Positions 31,301 through 41,799 of a stretch of 64,000 nt of DNA are shown one piece after another. Position 1 is the stretch's first letter; each line of letters begins with the position of its first letter. The translations under genes and the position numbers were made by a program. The stretch spans positions 10,380,501 to 10,444,500 of the forward strand of contig NC_069669.1 of NCBI RefSeq assembly GCF_027244095.1, in the 5' to 3' direction. This DNA is from Hemicordylus capensis. Its lineage: Eukaryota; Chordata; Lepidosauria; Squamata; Cordylidae. Under the pieces are notes generated by a model. The model had not been told where the DNA came from, did not search any database, and was given only the letters and a program-made list of their open reading frames with translations.

Positions 31301-31734
31301 TACAGACAAAATAAGATCTTTCACATGACCAAGAACCAGAATGTTGGAGACAGTAAACGCAGTTATTTTTCTCATGAGAACAAATGGCATCCCTGTTCAA
31401 ATGCAGGTAGCCCCATTTTTTCTAACCTTGATTTTTACTGTGGTAGGGTGAAAATAGCAGCTGCCCTACATCAATCTGCCAATTGTGTGTTGAAATTACT
31501 GTTATAAGCAGGAATTTATGGCAGCCAGCAGCCATGTTTGTCAAAGAGTTCTGCAGCTAGAGGGGCCAGTCAGAGAAGAGTTGCTGATGTATTGAGGGCT
31601 GTCTCTCTACTGGGAGCACAAAGCATTCTGGGATAACTCCCTTGAGCCTTGGAGGACCCAGCTCCCTGAGGCAATAATGGAGCCCAAAGTGGTTTACAAG
31701 TAGAAAACTAAATACATTTAGCTCAGATATCAAC

Positions 31735-31739
31735 ACACA

Positions 31740-31777
<38 letters not shown>

Positions 31778-31970
31778 GAAGGAAAGTTGGTATTGTGGTA
31801 GCAGATATCCACACACACAAACACACACACACACACACACACAGAGGGAAGGAAAGTTGGTATTGTGGTAGCAAGTATGAATTTGAAAGCAAGTGAATCT
31901 CTTTGCTAAGCAGGGTCCACCCTGGCTTGCATTTGAATGGGCATCTACACATGAGCACATTCCCCTTAGG
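31735..31970 (+). repeat. Duplicated (CA)n block followed by 5S-like SINE fragment
   Basis: Two CA runs (about 31735-31774 and 31813-31842) are each followed by the same GGGAAGGAAAGTTGGTATTG, TGGTAGCA flank, so a unit of about 75 bp was duplicated. A 5S-like head (TTGCTAAGCAGGGTCCACCC, GAATGGGCATC) follows at about 31870-31970. Confidence 0.65.
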
Positions 31971-32059
31971 GCAGGATTTCTTAACTTTGGGCCCCCAGAT
32001 GTTGTTGGGCTACAACTCCCATCACACTATGCACTAGCAGCAGCTGTGCATCATGGAAT

Positions 32060-33255
32060 CACATGAACCACTTCGAGGCATGTATTTTCTCGCACCTCAC
32101 CAGTGCCATACTAGGGATCCTGCCCAAGACATACAGATATGTTTCAAATAAAAGGAATAAGCAATTTTTTAAAAAAAGTATAGTGACAATGATCAAGCAA
32201 ACACAGTCAAGTGCTCAGGTTTGTCACAAGAGGTAAACTATGTGCCTAAAAGTCTTCTTGTACGTCTTGTGAAAGATGTGGGGAGAGAGAAAGAGAGTTA
32301 GGAACAGACGGGAGTCTCCCTATTTTCAAATGTCAATTTTTTTTTTCCAAAAATCAAAAGGGTAAGAGCATATGCACCAGAAGATTACCCAGGATCCTCC
32401 ACGATTCACACAGATTCCTCAGCAGACAAGTCAATGGGGCAAAAGCTCCCTGAAGACAGAAAGTTTGAAAATCACCGTCCTGGGTAATATGAATGCACCA
32501 GCTTGGTGCAACAGGCAGAAGTTCAATAGGAGATGCCCTTTCTGGCATAGAGGGGAAAGGAGGGACTTGTATTCCTGCTAATCACAAAGATATTAGAGAC
32601 ACTCACAGCTTCTGTCAGAGATAGGAGAAGCTGCAATTGTGAAAGCGAAATGACATCTGTGCAGGCCGGGACTGACAACGAAGAAGCCGTCTCCTTTCTA
32701 TGCTTGGTTAAGCTCTAATAAATCAAATCATTGTATCCAGAACGCAGTTTGTCACAATAATTACCCAAACCCCAGAGACACGGCTAATACATTTGCTCAG
32801 GCAATTAAGTCCAACTCATTTTACCGACCTAGAAAAAAGTAGATCAGTAAATTTGCTTCCCCCCCTCCGCCCTCTTGATTGCATTTAATGAAAGGCTGCT
32901 TCATACATTATATGGTGAGAAACCTGGCCCGGCTTCCTCTGAAGTCTACACTCAAAAAGGATCCACAGACAAACTTACTTGCATTTTGTACATATTTACA
33001 AGCATCTCTTGGCTCAGTTTGTACTGTTTTAGGTCCACGCCCCAACATGGGTGATGTGCAAAATGGACCTCTTCTACTTTGAGCACTTTTGCCTGCTGTA
33101 GAAAGGCAGAAATTCAACAGGTGCAGTAGGCTCTTCAGCAGCGATGGGGAAGGCAGCCTTGGAAAAGATCCCACTGGTTGAATTTCCAGAGTGCCATGCA
33201 GCTGTTAAAAGAACAGAACCTCTGTCAGGAAAAGTGGGAATCCTAGCTTTTATTA
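32060..33255. other. Mostly repeat-free stretch
   Basis: No gene was recognised. 32600-32870 is free of the repeat families seen elsewhere and AT-rich, with AATTAAGTCC and TAATAAATCAAATC sequences that would suit homeodomain factors. It is a weak candidate for a conserved non-coding element. Confidence 0.3.
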
Positions 33256-33372
33256 TTAAAAATGTCTATATACCACTTTTCAACAACAACAACAAAGTCC
33301 TCAAAAGAGTTTACATAGCAAAAGGCAGGAGTAAATGGTCTCCTGTCCTGAAAGGGCTTGCAATTTAAAAAA

Positions 33373-33930
33373 TAAGAACATAAGAACAGCCCTGCTGGAT
33401 CAGGCCCAAGGCCTATCTAGTCCAGCATCCTGTTTCACACAGTGGCCCACCAGATGCCTCTGGGAAGCTCTCAGGTAAGAGCTGAGGACATGTCCTCTCT
33501 CCTACTGTTACTCTCCCGCAACTGATATTCAGAGGCATCCTGCCTCAGAGGCTGGAGATGGCCCACAGCCACCAGACTAGTAGCCACAGCCTGTGATAGA
33601 CCTGTCCTCCATCAATTAGTCTCAGCCCCTTTTAAAGCCATCCAAGCTGGTAGCCATCACCACATCCCATGGCAAGGAATTCCATAGATGAATTATGAGC
33701 TGTGTGGAAAAGTATTTCCTCTTGTCAGTCCTAAATTTCCCGACCTTCAGTTTCGTGGGATGACCCCTGGTTCTAGTGTTGGGAGAGAGGGAGAAAAACC
33801 TATTTCATTCCACCCTCTCCACTCCATGCATAACTTTATACACCTCAATCATGTTTCCCCGTAGTCACCTCTATGGGGAGATCATGTCTCCTCCATAGAG
33901 CCCCAGATGCTGTAGCCTTGCCTCATGAGG
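33373..33930 (-). mobile_element. CR1/L2-type LINE 3' part
   Basis: Read on the minus strand it goes from CCTCATGAGGCAAGGC, through the ORF2 C-terminal remnant (AATTCATCTATGGAATTCCT, GTGGTGATGGCTACCAGC), to the 3'UTR and terminal TGTTCTTATGTTCTT. Same family as 12105-12720 but a separate, somewhat longer 3' section. Confidence 0.75.
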
Positions 33931-34199
33931 AAGGAGGAGACCCAAAGGAGACCTTAGGAAAAGGCATGGGAAGGGATTTCTTTCTGTCAAGGACACAGCA
34001 GGTCCATGTCTGTCAAGCAAAGACGGCTTCTCAGGCCTTCCACCCACAGATCATTGTGCTTGTGTATTCCACCCACCCACTGCCATCACTCTAACTTTTA
34101 TGCACTGAGTTTTTCCAATTAAGTCCTCAGCAATCAATAGTGGTGTTATCCGAGGAGCCTGCCTACAGCCTGCCGGCTGCCACTTCCCCAAATATTTGG

Positions 34200-34510
34200 T
34201 TTTCAAAACCAAAGAAGGAGAAGAAGAAGTTGTTATTATCTGCCCCATAACAATCTGGGCAGCTTTACAACACAACATTAAAGCATGAGATAAAAACACA
34301 CACAACAGATTAAATCATAACAGACCAAAGAAGTGAGGAGGGGGCGGGAACGAAAATACAAAACACAACACAAAACAATTTAAAAGCCTTTTTATTAAAA
34401 TAAAAAAAATCGGTTAAAAGCAGATCAAAACTAGAGATTTAAAAGGCCCGAGTGAACAAAAAAATCTTAATTGTTAATTTCAAAAATGAATGGATGAATG
34501 AATGAATGAA
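34200..34510 (-). mobile_element. L2-like LINE 3' tail
   Basis: The reverse complement is an AT-rich 3'UTR running to GTAAAGCTGCCCAGATTG and ending TTATTATCTTC-like sequence; it begins after a (CATT)n run. The family is assigned by the resemblance of its tail to 16266-16475 only. Confidence 0.45.
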
Positions 34511-34656
34511 TGAACAGCTAGCAATGAACATCAACCAGATGGCTGCCTGTTCCCCACATAACTTTGCTCAAAGGCACTCAGGTTCTGAGCGTAGGAACAT
34601 AGGAAGTTGCCCAGGGGTGTCATTGGGGGATGGCTCATGGGGTACGGGTCCCCAGT

Positions 34657-34765
34657 AAGAACATAAGAACATCCCTGCTGGATCAGGCCCAAGAAGGCCC
34701 ATCTAGTTCAGCATCCTGTTTCACACAGTGGCCCACCAGATGCCTCTGGGAAGCCTGGATATTGG
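34657..34765 (-). mobile_element. CR1/L2-type LINE, terminal 3' fragment
   Basis: AAGAACATAAGAACATCCCT, GATCAGGCCCAAGAAGGCCC and GTGGCCCACCAGATGCCTCT are the reverse of the 3' end at 17640-17757. Confidence 0.7.
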
Positions 34766-34807
34766 AGAATATTGTCTGTTCTGATGTTCTTAATTTATGG
34801 CCCTGGG

Positions 34808-35040
34808 AACTGTCCTACTGAGTCAGACCCTTGGTCCATCTAGCTCAGTATTATCTACACAGACTGGCAGCAATCTCCAAGGTTTTAGGCAGGAGTCTTT
34901 CCCAGACCTACCTGGAGATGCTGCCAGGAATCAAACCTGGGACCTTCTGCATGCAAAGCAGATGCTCTTCCCCTAAGCTACGGCCCAATCCTCTCAGGGG
35001 AAGAACTTACAGCGCTCACATGTAGTCAAAGACTAGATCT
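34808..35040 (-). mobile_element. SINE, tail plus tRNA-like part
   Basis: CCTACTGAGTCAGACCCTTG to GCAAAGCAGATGCTCTTCCC, then a vestige of the 5S-linked part (CAGGGGAAGAACTTACAGCG). Confidence 0.7.
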
Positions 35041-35097
35041 CCTCCCTACAAAAGAAATCTATTCCTATTCAGTAAGGAAGCTATCCATGATAGTTAA

Positions 35098-35518
35098 CAA
35101 GTGATTTCTCCCCAGTATTGTTTAAAGAAGCAAGATAGAAAAAGCATTGACATTTTTGAAATTTGGTGCCGGAGGAGACTTTTGAGGAGACCACGGACAG
35201 CCAGGAAAACCAACAAATGGATCATAGAACAGATCGATCCAGAATTTTCACTCGAGGCACAAATGGCCAGGCTCAAACTATCATATTTCAGACACATTCT
35301 GCAAAGACCCAGCTCCCTTGAGAAGTCCATCATGCTGCGGAAAGTGGAAGGAAAGAGAAGAAGACGATGACCAGCAGCAAAGTGGATAGACTCGATTACA
35401 ACAGCAATTAATGTGCCACTGAGAGACCTTAAAGGCCAGGTTGAAGATGGATCATCCTGGAGAGAACCTATGTATGTGGTTGCCAAGAGTCAACACCAGC
35501 TTGATGGCACTTAATCAA
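35098..35518 (+). mobile_element. RTE-BovB LINE, ORF2 C-terminus and 3' end
   Basis: The plus-strand frame gives IFEIWCRRRLLRRPRTARKT, NKWIIEQIDPE and SLEKSIMLRKVEGKRRRR, then after an in-frame stop AAKWIDSITTA, LKGQVEDGSSWREPMYVVAK and SQHQLDGT. This matches the BovB ORF2 C-terminus (SLEKxxMLGKxEGxRRRG...AVHGVAKSxxRL). It ends TGATGGCACTTAATCAATC, like 463-578. Strongly 5' truncated and dead. Confidence 0.8.
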
Positions 35519-35738
35519 TCGTGTGTGTGTGTGTGTGTGTGTATGTACATATATACATACATATACATATAATGAATGTTTTAAATTATTTTAACTCATT
35601 TCAATAGTTTGTTTCATTGTGTTCTCATTGTATTTATGGTTGTGAACTGCCTGGAGCCTTCAGAGTCAGGCAGTATATTAATTAATAAATAATCAATATA
35701 ATAAATGTATTATATATTGACATTCTATTTTATTGATT

Positions 35739-35769
<31 letters not shown>

Positions 35770-35771
35770 TT

Positions 35772-35810
<39 letters not shown>

Positions 35811-35815
35811 AATTA
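35519..35815. repeat. (GT)n, L2-like tail and tetranucleotide arrays
   Basis: A GT run (35519-35543), an L2-like terminus (GTGAACTGCCTGGAGCC, 35620-35690), then (TTTA)n at about 35738-35772 and (GTTA)n at about 35774-35812. Confidence 0.65.
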
Positions 35816-36109
35816 TCATCCCTTCTAGGTGAAAGAGAATTGTGGGTGGAGGTGGGGATTCAAATGGAGAATATGTTTTTCTAAGTATCTCCTCGTTCCG
35901 GAGACCCAGACCTGCCCCTTTGCAACCGGGACGCATTTGTGAAATTGCTGAGATTGCTGGGCTCCCAGACCTGATCCTGCTGATCCAGCCTATCATCAGC
36001 CATAGACCAGCCACCAGCCCTTGATGCTCCCAGGCCTGCACTAAAAGAAGGCAAGCTGTCATTCAATCAATCGCTTTAGTAGTGTACATTTATTTATTAT
36101 TCCACAATG

Positions 36110-36475
36110 GGACATCAGTTGCTGGTCTCAATGCCCGCCTGGCTTCCGGCCAGCCACTGAAGTAATAAGGTGTCCCTTCGCTGCTCTGTTCCATGTCGGC
36201 TCTCAATTGCTTTGCATTTCCTTCATTCCCTTGAACGTAATTCGAGCGTGACGTCTGCCTCTATCAAGCCCTGGCCTGTGCTCCTTAAGTTTACCCTCGG
36301 CGGGCTCTCAGGATCTGTTCAGGCAAATTGGCTTCACTCGAGTGAAACTGCAGCACACGCTTCAGGACTGGAAGACATAGCTTTATGGCTACGTTGAATA
36401 ACAGAGTCAATTTTATTGAATATGTGGGCACAGTGCACAGCAAATCTCTCCTAATAACTCAACTTTTTATTGCTT
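36110..36475. other. Repeat-free stretch, nothing recognised
   Basis: It contains CATTTCCTTCATTCCC and GAGCGTGACGTCTGCC, the latter with a CRE-like TGACGTC. No exon could be supported. Confidence 0.3.
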
Positions 36476-36780
36476 AGAGCCGGTCTTGTGGGAGCGAGCA
36501 TGAACTGCCCCCTTGGCTAAGCAGGGCCTGCCTTGGTTTGCATTTGAATGGGAGACTACGCTGTAAGATATACCCCTTAGGGGATGGGGCTGCTCTGGTT
36601 AAGAACATCTGAATGCTTGCAGGCAGAAGGTTCCAAGTTCCCTCCCTGGCAGCATCTCCATGATAGGGCTGAGAGAGATTCTTGCCTGCAGCCTTGGAGA
36701 AGCTGCTGCCAGTCTGTGTAGACAACACTGAGCTAGATGGACCCATGGTCTGACTCAGGATAAGGCAACTTCCTATGTAA
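36476..36780 (+). mobile_element. 5S/tRNA-Ala chimeric SINE, full length
   Basis: The 5S-like part (GGCTAAGCAGGGCCTGCCTT, TTTGAATGGGAGACTACG) is followed by the tRNA-like part (GGGGATGGGGCTGCTCTGG, GTTCCAAGTTCCCTCCC) and the tail (GGATAAGGCAACTTCCTATG). A second plus-strand copy confirming the domain order. Confidence 0.8.
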
Positions 36781-37069
36781 CCCCAATACAAAAGACTATT
36801 TTGTAGACACTCAAAGTCCTCTTCAGATGTTATCAGCACAAGCAGCACTCATGCTTACAGTTGAGAAAGAAGAGAGGAAGTCCCGCCCTGCTGCTGTCAC
36901 TCACCTCTTCCTGTGGGGTGCACACACTTACGGCTCTGTTTGTCTGAAGTGGGAGGTGCTGTAAATGTGTTCACCAGCATTTCCATGAGCTGCAGCCTTG
37001 ACTGATCAAGGTCGCAGCTCATGGAATCGAGGGCGAACATACTTGTGGTGCCTCCCTCTTCCATACGTA

Positions 37070-37557
37070 AGTGTGAGCTTATTAGTTATGTGCTCCTCAG
37101 GAGCAGGAAGGGTCCTCCTTTCTACTGTTTCAATGTTGCAAGAAAAGGCCTTCCACCTGCAGCCTGAAGTGGTACATTCCACTTGAGCACTGCAGGATTC
37201 TAATTCCTTTATTCTCCCACCTGTGGGGACCAGACCACACTAGGGACAGAATGGTGGGCTGTAGAGAGCCCTGGCAGAGTGCAGGGGCTGGGGTAAATCA
37301 GCCAGTGTGAGCTTATTAGTTATGTGCTCCTCAGGAGCAGGAAGGGTCCTCCTTTCTACTGTTTCAATGTTGCAAGAAAAGGCCTTCCACCTGCAGCCTG
37401 AAGTGGTACATTCCACTTGAGCACTGCAGGATTCTAATTCCTTTATTCTCCCACCTGTGGGGACCAGACCACACTAGGGACAGAATGGTGGGCTGCAGAG
37501 AGCCCTGGCAGAGTGCAGGGGCTGGGGTAAATCAGCCAGTGCAGAAGCCCCTTCAAG
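37070..37557 (+). repeat. Near-identical 244-bp tandem duplication
   Basis: 37070-37313 and 37314-37557 carry the same sequence from AGTGTGAGCTTATTAG to AAATCAGCCAGTG. The only difference I found in the body is GGGCTGTAGAG versus GGGCTGCAGAG. Such identity means a very recent event or an assembly artefact. Confidence 0.9.
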
Positions 37558-37699
37558 TTAATTTTGATGGGGGTTCAAAGGGCGGGGAGGTCACCCAGCT
37601 TGCCCTGCCCTAAGAACTGCCCTGGCTGTAGGAGTCCCATTGCATTCTTTTGCCTTTTAACTTGTACAGCACAGAACACAATATTAGCTGCCTCATATT

Positions 37700-37818
37700 G
37701 TATTTACCCAAATCTAAGATGAGGTGCTTTCCCCAGTTTTTTCCTGTTGTGTGTGTGGGGGGGGGGAGGGGGGGAAAGATATCTTAGATTCAGATTTCTC
37801 CTCCTTTTGGGTAAATAC
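37700..37818. mobile_element. MITE with GTATTTACCCAAA inverted ends
   Basis: GTATTTACCCAAATCTAAGA at the left and CTTAGATTCAG...TTTTGGGTAAATAC at the right form perfect 13-base TIRs plus inner complementarity. A G-rich tract sits in the centre. Confidence 0.65.
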
Positions 37819-37959
37819 AGATATAATATCCATAATCCTGTATATTTATTACAGTTGTATTTAGCCTCTATTTGTATTTAGCCTCTATCTTTTAAGGCAT
37901 CATCTTGCAATCAGAGTCTCCTTCTATTCAGGTAAACGCAGTAAATCGCCATGGTCATC

Positions 37960-39000
37960 TGATGCCTCAGGCCAGCTCCACGATGAAGAAGAAAAACAAA
38001 GATGGGCATTCCTGAACCCAAAGGTATCCTTCTTCTGGCTTTCTCTCCCCCACTCCCCAAATGCAGCCACAATCCACCTGAACAGTGGCTGCAAAATGCA
38101 CACACACTTTCCCCGCTTCTTTCCCTCTTTTCACTGCAGAGCAAAGTTCATAAACACAGGCCTCGCTGAGTGCCAGTGATGGTCCTGAGGGATGCACAGG
38201 GCACATCCCTGCAATTTTGTGAAATATAGAGCAACATATCCTGGGGCAGCCAAAGGCATTTTTGCAGTCAGAAGGTGGTCTTCTTCCTTGATTTCCAGTT
38301 TTGGATTTCTTTGGCATTATTCTTCTGAGCATTCTTCCTTCCTTCAACATAAAATATAGCTTGTATTTCGTTCTGGGCTTGAGAGGTGCCTGGCAAAAAC
38401 CTGACTTTTCTCGTTCTTGCCAGCCACTTCTTTACGCCATCTAACATAATATAAATGTTCTTTTAGAACTACTCCATTTGCTTGTTTTAAACTGCACATT
38501 TTGTGTCTGGTTAGATCTTTTGAAAAGCCCAGAGAGCAAAAGGGGAACTGTTCTGCCTACAAACCAGGCAAAGGGGCATGTTTTTAAAGTTGTGGTGCTC
38601 TAGTCTGATATTAAGCAGGGGGAAGTATTTGTCCCTTTTCAGCCCAGTATAGCATGTCTTCAGTGGCTATTGCTGCTGTCTCCATCTTCCCCCCTGCCAC
38701 CCCAAGCCCCACTGTAAGCTCTTTGGGGCAAGGAACAATTTTCTCATACTTTGTGTACATTGCTTTCAGAGCATTCTTGTGTGTAGAAGACCAGGATATA
38801 AACACATTTTTATTATAAACCAATAACTTCCAGAAGTTCTTAGCAGTGGAAACGGCAGCTCAAGCATCTCTTCATGACAGATATGCGGGGGGTTAAAATG
38901 GAGGATCAATATCAGCTGAGATGGCCTCAAAAACAGTACAAGAGCTGTTGCTGAAGCAATATTTATTCCAATTTTGAGGACACATCTTTTTCAAGGAATC
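37960..39000. other. No gene; possible R1 fragment 38640-38800
   Basis: I recognised only R1-like pieces (TGTAAGCTCTTTGGGGCAAG, GACCAGGATATAAACAC) and no coding exon. Confidence 0.4.
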
Positions 39001-39001
39001 T

Positions 39002-39063
39002 CTTCACTTGACTGCCTGAGAGAAATGTGTCAAGAACACATCTCTCTCAGGCAGTCGAGTGAA
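39002..39063. repeat. Short perfect-arm hairpin
   Basis: TCACTTGACTGCCTGAGAGA is followed, after a short loop, by TCTCTCAGGCAGTCGAGTGA; the arms differ at a single base pair. Confidence 0.7.
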
Positions 39064-39274
39064 AACAACCCTTGGAAAATATATACTATCGAAACACATC
39101 AAAATAAATGTCTTCAGATGCAGGGGTCCCCCTGTTCCCTTGTGGAGTGGGTAGATTGGGCAAAAGAGCCTGCCAGTATTTGTGGGAGCTCTTTTTCTCC
39201 TCAGCTGCCCCCAAATCCTTCCAGTCAGGATGCTGTAGGGTTGCCCACTCCAAACTGGGGTCTCTAGGAATTGG

Positions 39275-39580
39275 TACTGTGGAGAAATATTGGAGAAAAT
39301 AATATCTCCAGAAATGATTCCTAGTCAGAAAGAGTTGCTAACTCTGGTGTGTGCCTTGTAGGTAGGGGGCTTGGAGAGAACTGAATGGATACTGTGGAGA
39401 AATATTGGAGGAAATGACATCTCCAGGATCAATTCTTGTCATAAAGAATTGGCAACTCTGGTGTGTGTTTCCTAACTAGGGAGCTTGGAGATCTGAATGG
39501 ACATTGTGGAGAAATATTGTGGAGCATAATCCCCAGGATCAGTTTCTGTCAGGATGGGCAAGCCTGGTGCTCCTCCTAGC
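39275..39580 (+). repeat. Three-copy tandem repeat, unit about 111-115 bp
   Basis: TACTGTGGAGAAATATTGG begins at 39275 and 39390, with a diverged third start (ACATTGTGGAGAAATATTG) near 39501. Each unit holds ATCTCCAG.A, a CTAGTCAGAAAG-like stretch and GGCAACTCTGGTGTGTG. The copies are diverged, so the array is old. Confidence 0.75.
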
Positions 39581-39699
39581 TAGGGAACCAGACACCATAG
39601 TTTCCTTTTGATGGGGCATCAAGTCCTGGAGTCGCTTTTTGTCTCAGGCGGGCCAGTCATGGCCTGAGAATTGCAGTTTGAAAGAGGGGAAACTTGGTT

Positions 39700-40260
39700 C
39701 AGTTTGTGTCGTCGGGGGGGGGGGGCGGTGAGGGCGGGAAGGGCCATTAACGCTGGGCATTCCCCTCCCCGCCATTTTCCCTCAGCAGCCCTCTTTTTTC
39801 TTTAACGGCTCTGTCTAGTCTCCGCGCGCAAACTTTGGTCGCGGCCGTTGATTGGCTGGCTGCTGGTCGCGCCACTCCAGGACTAGACAGCACGAGCCTG
39901 CTTGCTCGCCGTTGATTGGCCGGCTGCTGACTCCGCCCAGGCCACTGGGCAATTTTTTGCTTGTCCTCGCATTTAGGCGCCTGAAGGGGAGGGAGGATGG
40001 GGCCTCAGCGTCGCCTCGTGGCGCGAGCAGGGACGCCGCCAGGGGTGGAAAGCCAAGGCGGGCCGCCATCCCAAGGTTCCCCCGTTGCAATGTACTGTGC
40101 CTCACCACACTCAGTGGCTTGTTTTCTTTTTCTCACTCTCGTTTCAGCCTCGCGAAGCAGCCCTGAGAGAACGAGCAAGGAGCCCCACGAGAGTCGCGCA
40201 TGCTGGACGGGGGATTGTTGTGAGGATTTCTAGAGCTCCCCACACAGCTCTGAGAGGCAA
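39700..40260. promoter_or_regulatory. CpG-rich island with paired inverted CCAAT boxes
   Basis: CpG dinucleotides are dense from about 39720 to 40210, unlike the flanks. Two copies of GCCGTTGATTGGC.GGCTGCTG, 64 bp apart, give inverted CCAAT boxes (ATTGG at 39851 and 39915), typical NF-Y sites. CTCCGCCCAG is a GC-box-like site, and minus-strand AAAATGGCGG (near 39777) and GGGATGGCGGCC (near 40056) resemble YY1 sites. The layout suits a TATA-less, possibly bidirectional promoter. A splice-acceptor-like CTCACTCTCGTTTCAG ends at 40147. I cannot identify the gene: open frames on either strand match nothing I know. Confidence 0.55.
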
Positions 40261-40860
40261 CCTCCCCTGGGAAATAGGGGCTGCCTCGAAAGAGCACCTT
40301 GGTGCTTCAGTGGCAACGTGGTAGCCTGTAAATGTACCCCCAACCCTGTGAGGAGGCTCCTTTGTCTGGCCGGTGGTGGCTCCCTAAAAGAGCCTTTAAG
40401 TCTTTAATAGCAATTCTGTGGCTGGCCTTGGGTGTTTCCAGGGTTTTATTATGGATGGCTTTCCACTCCCATTATCTCTATATGCTGCTTGGAATATTGT
40501 TTAAATACAAACTTATAATATTTGTGAAAAGTAAAACTAAAATAGGCTTTAAATAGGATAAAATCAAATAAGCAGAGAATAAAATCTTGAATAGGATAAA
40601 ATCTAAAAAACAGTGAGCTAGTGCAGTATAATAAAGGAAATATAGGTCATTAATATAACAGGGAAAGTTAACAGAAAAGTGTGAAGCATTCTAAAAGCAG
40701 GTTAGGTATTTTAGAACAACTAGTGTATTAAAATAATATTCAAAATAGCATATGGAAATAATGAAAAAGCGTATCCATAATAAAAGCCTGAAACCCCAAA
40801 AAGCATAAGATTTATTCCTCAAAGCAGTCCCTAAGATGGCTTGGCTGTAGCCCCTCACAG
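40260..40860. other. AT-rich unrecognised stretch
   Basis: Repeated AATAGGATAAAATC motifs (near 40553 and 40591). No gene or known repeat was recognised; it separates the CpG island from the first decayed satellite units. Confidence 0.35.
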
Positions 40861-41094
40861 CTAGATTGGATGCCCTGACGCGTATTGCTCAGAGCAGCCC
40901 ACAAAGGAGCTAGAGCATGACTTTCTTATATGGACTCCATGTTTTTGCTTTGAAGAACCCTTAATTTAGCTAGAGAATAGCTTTCTCATTCTAGACTGTA
41001 TCTCATTGTTCTACATGGCCTCATTAAGTTGTAATGTGCCTTTCTCCTAGATTTTGCACTTTTGCTCTAAGAATCCCCTCATTTAGCTGGTGGG
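40860..41094 (+). repeat. Decayed satellite units at the left margin of the array
   Basis: AGCATGACTTTCTTATATGG, ACTCCATGTTTTTGCTTTGA and AACCCTTAATTTAGCTAGAG match, with many changes, the 97-bp unit (GGCTTTCTCGTGCTGGACTT, ATGTCTTTGCACTGGGGAGC, CTGATTTAGCTGGGG). Two or three units are readable. Confidence 0.6.
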
Positions 41095-41720
41095 TGTTGA
41101 TGTCCAATCCTTTCTGTGTAACCTTACTTTTCATCCTCTGAATAGTGGTGAGATGGCATATCTGACTTGCACAGATGATCAGCTTGGTCTGCCCTGCCTG
41201 TGGAGGAAGCAAGGATAGTGGAAATGCAGCATCCTTGACCTCTTCAAGCAGTGTGGTGTGCTGACCAGGCTTGGCTGGCTGAAGGGACATGGTGATGAGG
41301 CAAGGGAACAAGTCCTGAAGGCTTAAGATTTGAGGTTTGGTTCTCCTTTATTTATGACAGTTATATACTGCTCTGTTCAAAAGGGTCTCAGTGTCTCATT
41401 TGTGGCTTGGGCTCCTTGATGAACAGAGATGGTCTTCAATAAACCATTCAAAAGAAAGTAAAGAGTAAAGGTCTGAAAACTTATGAAGATTTTTCTTTTG
41501 TTTAGGAGGAAAAGGGAAGAAAAAACAAAGCAGTACAGAAGGAGGAAGAAAAACAAATAGAAAGGAGAAACAAGAGGAAACAAAAGGGAAGAAGTAGGAA
41601 GAGGGATTGTTTTAAAAAATGCTTGACAGAAAAATCAGGCAGGTTCTGCTTCTACAAACTGGAAGGCTTAATTACTGACTTCCTCTCTGCCATGTATCAC
41701 TCTTGAGTTCCTGGAGCCTG
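41095..41720 (+). repeat. Exon-intron-like block, copy 1
   Basis: First of three diverged copies. The left part has GCATCCTTGACCTCTTCAAG, CAGTGTGGTGTGC and GGCTGGCTGAAGG. A pyrimidine-rich TTTTTCTTTTGTTTAG acceptor-like site ends at 41505. It is followed by a Lys/Glu-rich open stretch and CLTEKSGRFCFYKLEGL before a stop near 41705. No donor as good as in copy 2. The left part is interrupted in the matching frame. I do not recognise a protein family. Confidence 0.5.
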
Positions 41721-41799
41721 GCTTGCTTGTGCTGGACTCAAAGTACATGCACTTCAGAACCTCTGAAAATGTGGGAACATGTCCTTAGTGGCCATGCAT

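Noticed and set aside
39815-40166. Protein-coding first exon in the CpG island (open frames on both strands)
   Set aside because: GC-rich open frames of about 100 codons are expected by chance, and neither matches a family or ends at a convincing donor.
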